Shown: in pieces, positions 61,862 through 64,000 of the stretch
Numbering within the stretch: position 1 is the stretch's first letter
Layout of the letters: each line of letters opens with the position of its first letter
Notes under the pieces: model-generated
Seen by the model: the letters and a program-made list of their open reading frames with translations, nothing else
Databases searched by the model: none
Told to the model about the DNA's origin: nothing
Made by a program: the position numbers and the translations under genes
Assembly (NCBI GenBank): GCA_949128115.1
Contig: OX421961.1
Coordinates: 123,197,050-123,261,049 of the forward strand
DNA length: 64,000 bases
Reading direction: 5' to 3'
From: Anaspis maculata
Lineage: Eukaryota; Arthropoda; Insecta; Coleoptera; Scraptiidae

Positions 61862-64000
61862 AATTGTGTCTTTTCTTCTATATTTGTGTTCGTTCGTCAG
61901 ATGTTGCGTTTGGAACAAGTAGCTGCCAACTCCAAAAGTGGTGACCGATCGTTTTAAAAGTCATGTGGGTTGAAGCCTGAAGTCACGTGGGTTGAAGCCT
62001 GGAGTCACGTGGGTTGAAGCCTGATGTCACGTGGGTTAAAACCTGAACTTTTTGGATAACAATTGCGTCTTTTCTTCTATATTTGTGTTCGTTCGTCAGA
62101 TGTTGCGTTTGGAACAAGTAGCTGCCAACATCAATTGCGGTGACCGATCGTTTCAAAAGTCACGTGTGTTGAAGCCTGAAGTCACGTGGGTTGAAGCCTG
62201 AAGTCACGTGGGTTGGAGCCTGGAGTCACGTGGGTTCAAACCTGACCTTTTTGGATAACAATTGTGTCTTTTTTTCTATATTTGTGTTCGTTCGTCGGAT
62301 GTTGCGTTTGGAAAGAGTAGCTGCCAACTTCAAAAGTGGTGACCGATCGATTATAAAGTCACGTGGGTTGAAGCCCGAAGTCACGTGGGTTGAAGCCTGG
62401 AGTCACGTGGGTTGAAGCCTGAAGTCACGTGGGTTAAAACCTGAACTTTTTAGATAACAATTGTGTCTTTTCTTCTATATTTGTGTTCGTTCGTCAGATG
62501 TTGCGTTTAAAACAAGTAGCTGCCAACATCAAAAGTGGTGACCGATCGTTTTCAAAGTCACGTGGGTTGAAGCCTGAAGTCACGTGGGTTGAATCCTGAA
62601 GTCACGTGGGTTGAAGCCTGATGTCACGTGGGTTAAAACCTGAACTTTTTGGATAACAATTGCGTCTTTTCTTCTATATTTGTGTTCGTTCGTCAGATCT
62701 TGCGTTTGGAACAAGTAGCTGCCAACATCAATTGCGGTGACCGATCGTTTCAAAAGTCACGTGTGTTGAAGCCTGAAGTCACGTGGGTTGGAGCCTGGAG
62801 TCACGGGGGTTCAAACCTGAACTTTTTGGATAACAATTGTGTCTTTTTTTCTATATTTGTGTTCGTTCGTCAGATGTTGCGTTTGGAAAGAGTAGTTGCC
62901 AACTTCAAAAGTAGTGACCGATCGTTTTCAAAGTCACGTGGGTTGAAGCCTGAAGTCACGTGGGTTGAAGCCTAAAGTCACGTGGGTTGAAGCCTGAAGT
63001 CACGTGGGTTGAAACCTGAACTTTTTGGATAACAATTGTGTCTTTTCTTCTATATTTGTGTTCGTTCGTCAGATGTTGCGTTTGGAACAAGTAGCTGCCA
63101 ACTCCAAAAGTGGTGACCGATCGTTTTGAAAGTCACGTGGGTTGAAGCCTGAAGTCACGTGGGTTAAAGCCTGGAGTCACGTTGGTTGAAGCCTGAAGTC
63201 ACGTGGGTTAAAACCTGAACTTTTTGGATAACGATTGCGTCTTTTCTTCTATATTTGTGTTCGTTTGTCAGATGTTGCGTTTGGAACAAGTAGCTGCCAA
63301 CATCAATTGCGGTGACCGATCGTTTCAAAAGTCACGTGTGTTGAAGCCTGAAGTCACGTGGGTTGGAGCCTGGAGTCACGTGGGTTCAAACCTGAACTTT
63401 TTGGATAACAATTGTGTCTTTTTTTCTATATTTGTGTTCGTTCGTCAGATGTTGCGTTTGGAAAGAGTAGTTGCCAACATCAAAAGTGGTGACCGATCGT
63501 TTTAAAAGTCACGTGGGTTGAAGCCTGAAGTCACGTGGGTTGGAGCCTGGAGTCACGTGGGTCCAAACCTGAACTTTTTGAATAACAATTTCGTTTTTTT
63601 TCTTTTGATATTTGTGTTTGTTCGTCAGATGTTGCGTTTGGAACAAGTAGCTGCCAACTCCAAAAGTGGTGACCGATCGTTTTGAAAGTCACGTGGGTTG
63701 AAGCCTGAAGTCACGTGGGTTAAAGCCTGGAGTCACGTTGGTTGAAGCCTGAAGTCACGTGGGTTAAAACCTGAACTTTTTGGATAACAATTGCGTCTTT
63801 TCTTCTATATTTGTGTTCGTTCGTCAGATGTTGCGTTTGGAACAAGTAGCTGCCAACATCAATTGCGGTGACCGATCGTTTCAAAAGTCACGTGTGTTGG
63901 AGCCTGAAGTCACGTGGGTTGGAGCCTGGAGTCACGTGGGTTCAAACCTGAACTTTTTGGATAACAATTGTGTCTTTTTTTCTATATTTGTGTTCGTTCG
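61862..64000 (+). repeat. 1,902-bp HOR, copy 3, and window end
   Basis: Repeats the HOR start, GATCGATTATAAAG (62,345) and CACGGGGG (near 62,803). After about 63.1 kb it departs into monomers with CACGTTGG and a T run interrupted by C near 63,602. The array is still running when the window stops inside a core. Confidence 0.87.

Larger units (their letters stand above)
1..64000 (+). repeat. Two-tier tandem satellite array filling the window
   Basis: Every part of the window outside two short insertions is built from one monomer family. A core of about 111-114 bp begins near GAACTTTTTGGATAACAATT, passes through GTGTTCGTTCGTCAGATG and GTAGCTGCCAAC, and ends at GTGACCGATCG plus a short T/A-rich tail. 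It is followed by 2-5 copies of a 22-bp subrepeat beginning GTCACGTGGGTTGAAGCCTG. Successive core starts at 101, 278, 501, 700, 877, 1079, 1278 and 1455 give periods of 177, 223, 199, 177, 202, 199 and 177, so length moves mainly in 22-bp steps. Core variants (gcgtttGGAAC, gcgtttGAAAC, gcgttAGGAAC, gcgATTGG, AATTGCGG, poly-T) recur in ordered sets and define higher-order repeats. Both ends of the window are inside the array. Identity as satellite DNA is certain; its name and host are not recognised. Confidence 0.97.

Noticed and set aside
448..63505. Dozens of short reading frames with near-identical products of 69-133 residues on the + strand, and a few on the - strand.
   Set aside because: All lie in satellite monomers, start at TTG or GTG instead of ATG, and are opened or closed by single variants in the core tail. 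Copies recur at exact HOR spacings. No domain or signal is recognisable. Not listed as genes.
1..64000. GGATAACAATT, and in some poly-T cores GGATAACAATTTC, match part of the E. coli lac operator and reverse-primer region of cloning vectors.
   Set aside because: The match is 11-13 bp only and the flanking vector bases are absent. The motif belongs to a conserved satellite core repeated hundreds of times. Coincidence, not vector contamination or an operator.
1..64000. Possible CENP-B box in the core or subrepeat.
   Set aside because: Checked GTTCGTTCGTCGGATG and the reverse strand of GAAGCCCGAAG against the pattern TTCGNNNNANNCGGG. Key positions fail in both. No CENP-B box claimed.
1..64000. 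CRISPR-like array of short repeats separated by spacers.
   Set aside because: The 22-bp repeats abut with no unique spacers, and the core between groups is itself conserved. No cas-like gene is present. This is satellite organisation.
1..64000. tRNA, rRNA, telomere repeats (TTAGGG or TTAGG arrays), or LTR/LINE fragments.
   Set aside because: None were seen on reading through. Apart from the two MITE copies, every stretch is assignable to the satellite monomer.

Overview
The whole 64 kb is one tandemly repeated satellite array. I see no gene in it. A eukaryote is the only comfortable reading: tens of kilobases of homogenised, higher-order satellite DNA, interrupted only by a short non-autonomous DNA transposon of the kind common in animal (especially arthropod) genomes. 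The species, the chromosome and the position on it (centromere, subtelomere, sex or B chromosome) cannot be read from this window.

The repeat has two tiers. A single-copy core of about 111-114 bp is followed by 2 to 5 copies of a 22-bp subrepeat that carries the palindrome CACGTG. Monomers therefore come in stepped lengths of about 155, 177, 199 and 221 bp. By estimate (window length over mean period) there are about 330-350 monomers and more than 1,000 CACGTG sites. Almost all monomers point the same way (+ strand as given).

Layout. 1-2.6 kb: mixed monomers, related to 25.6-28.4 kb. 2.6-6.2 kb: a 909-bp higher-order repeat (HOR), one copy shortened to 732 bp. 7.2-39.4 kb: large units of about 4.2-4.7 kb, each marked by a 248-bp inverted satellite segment with identical breakpoints (six copies). 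This part includes a clean 4,685-bp tandem duplication (14.4-23.8 kb) and a 2,380-bp tandem duplication (32.4-37.2 kb). The 2,380-bp unit carries a 287-bp MITE-like element, so that element appears twice. 39.4-64 kb: no inverted segments and no MITE, and the HORs change to 177, 575, 1,902/2,480 and 3,832 bp spacings.

The layers give a relative history. The 22-bp subrepeat and core monomer came first. A single inversion followed, then amplification of the unit carrying it, then one MITE insertion, then the 2,380-bp duplication. Near 41.5-42.3 kb lies what looks like the uninverted arrangement of the inverted segment. All apparent reading frames are by-products of the repeat: none starts with ATG, and they recur only because 177 is a multiple of three.
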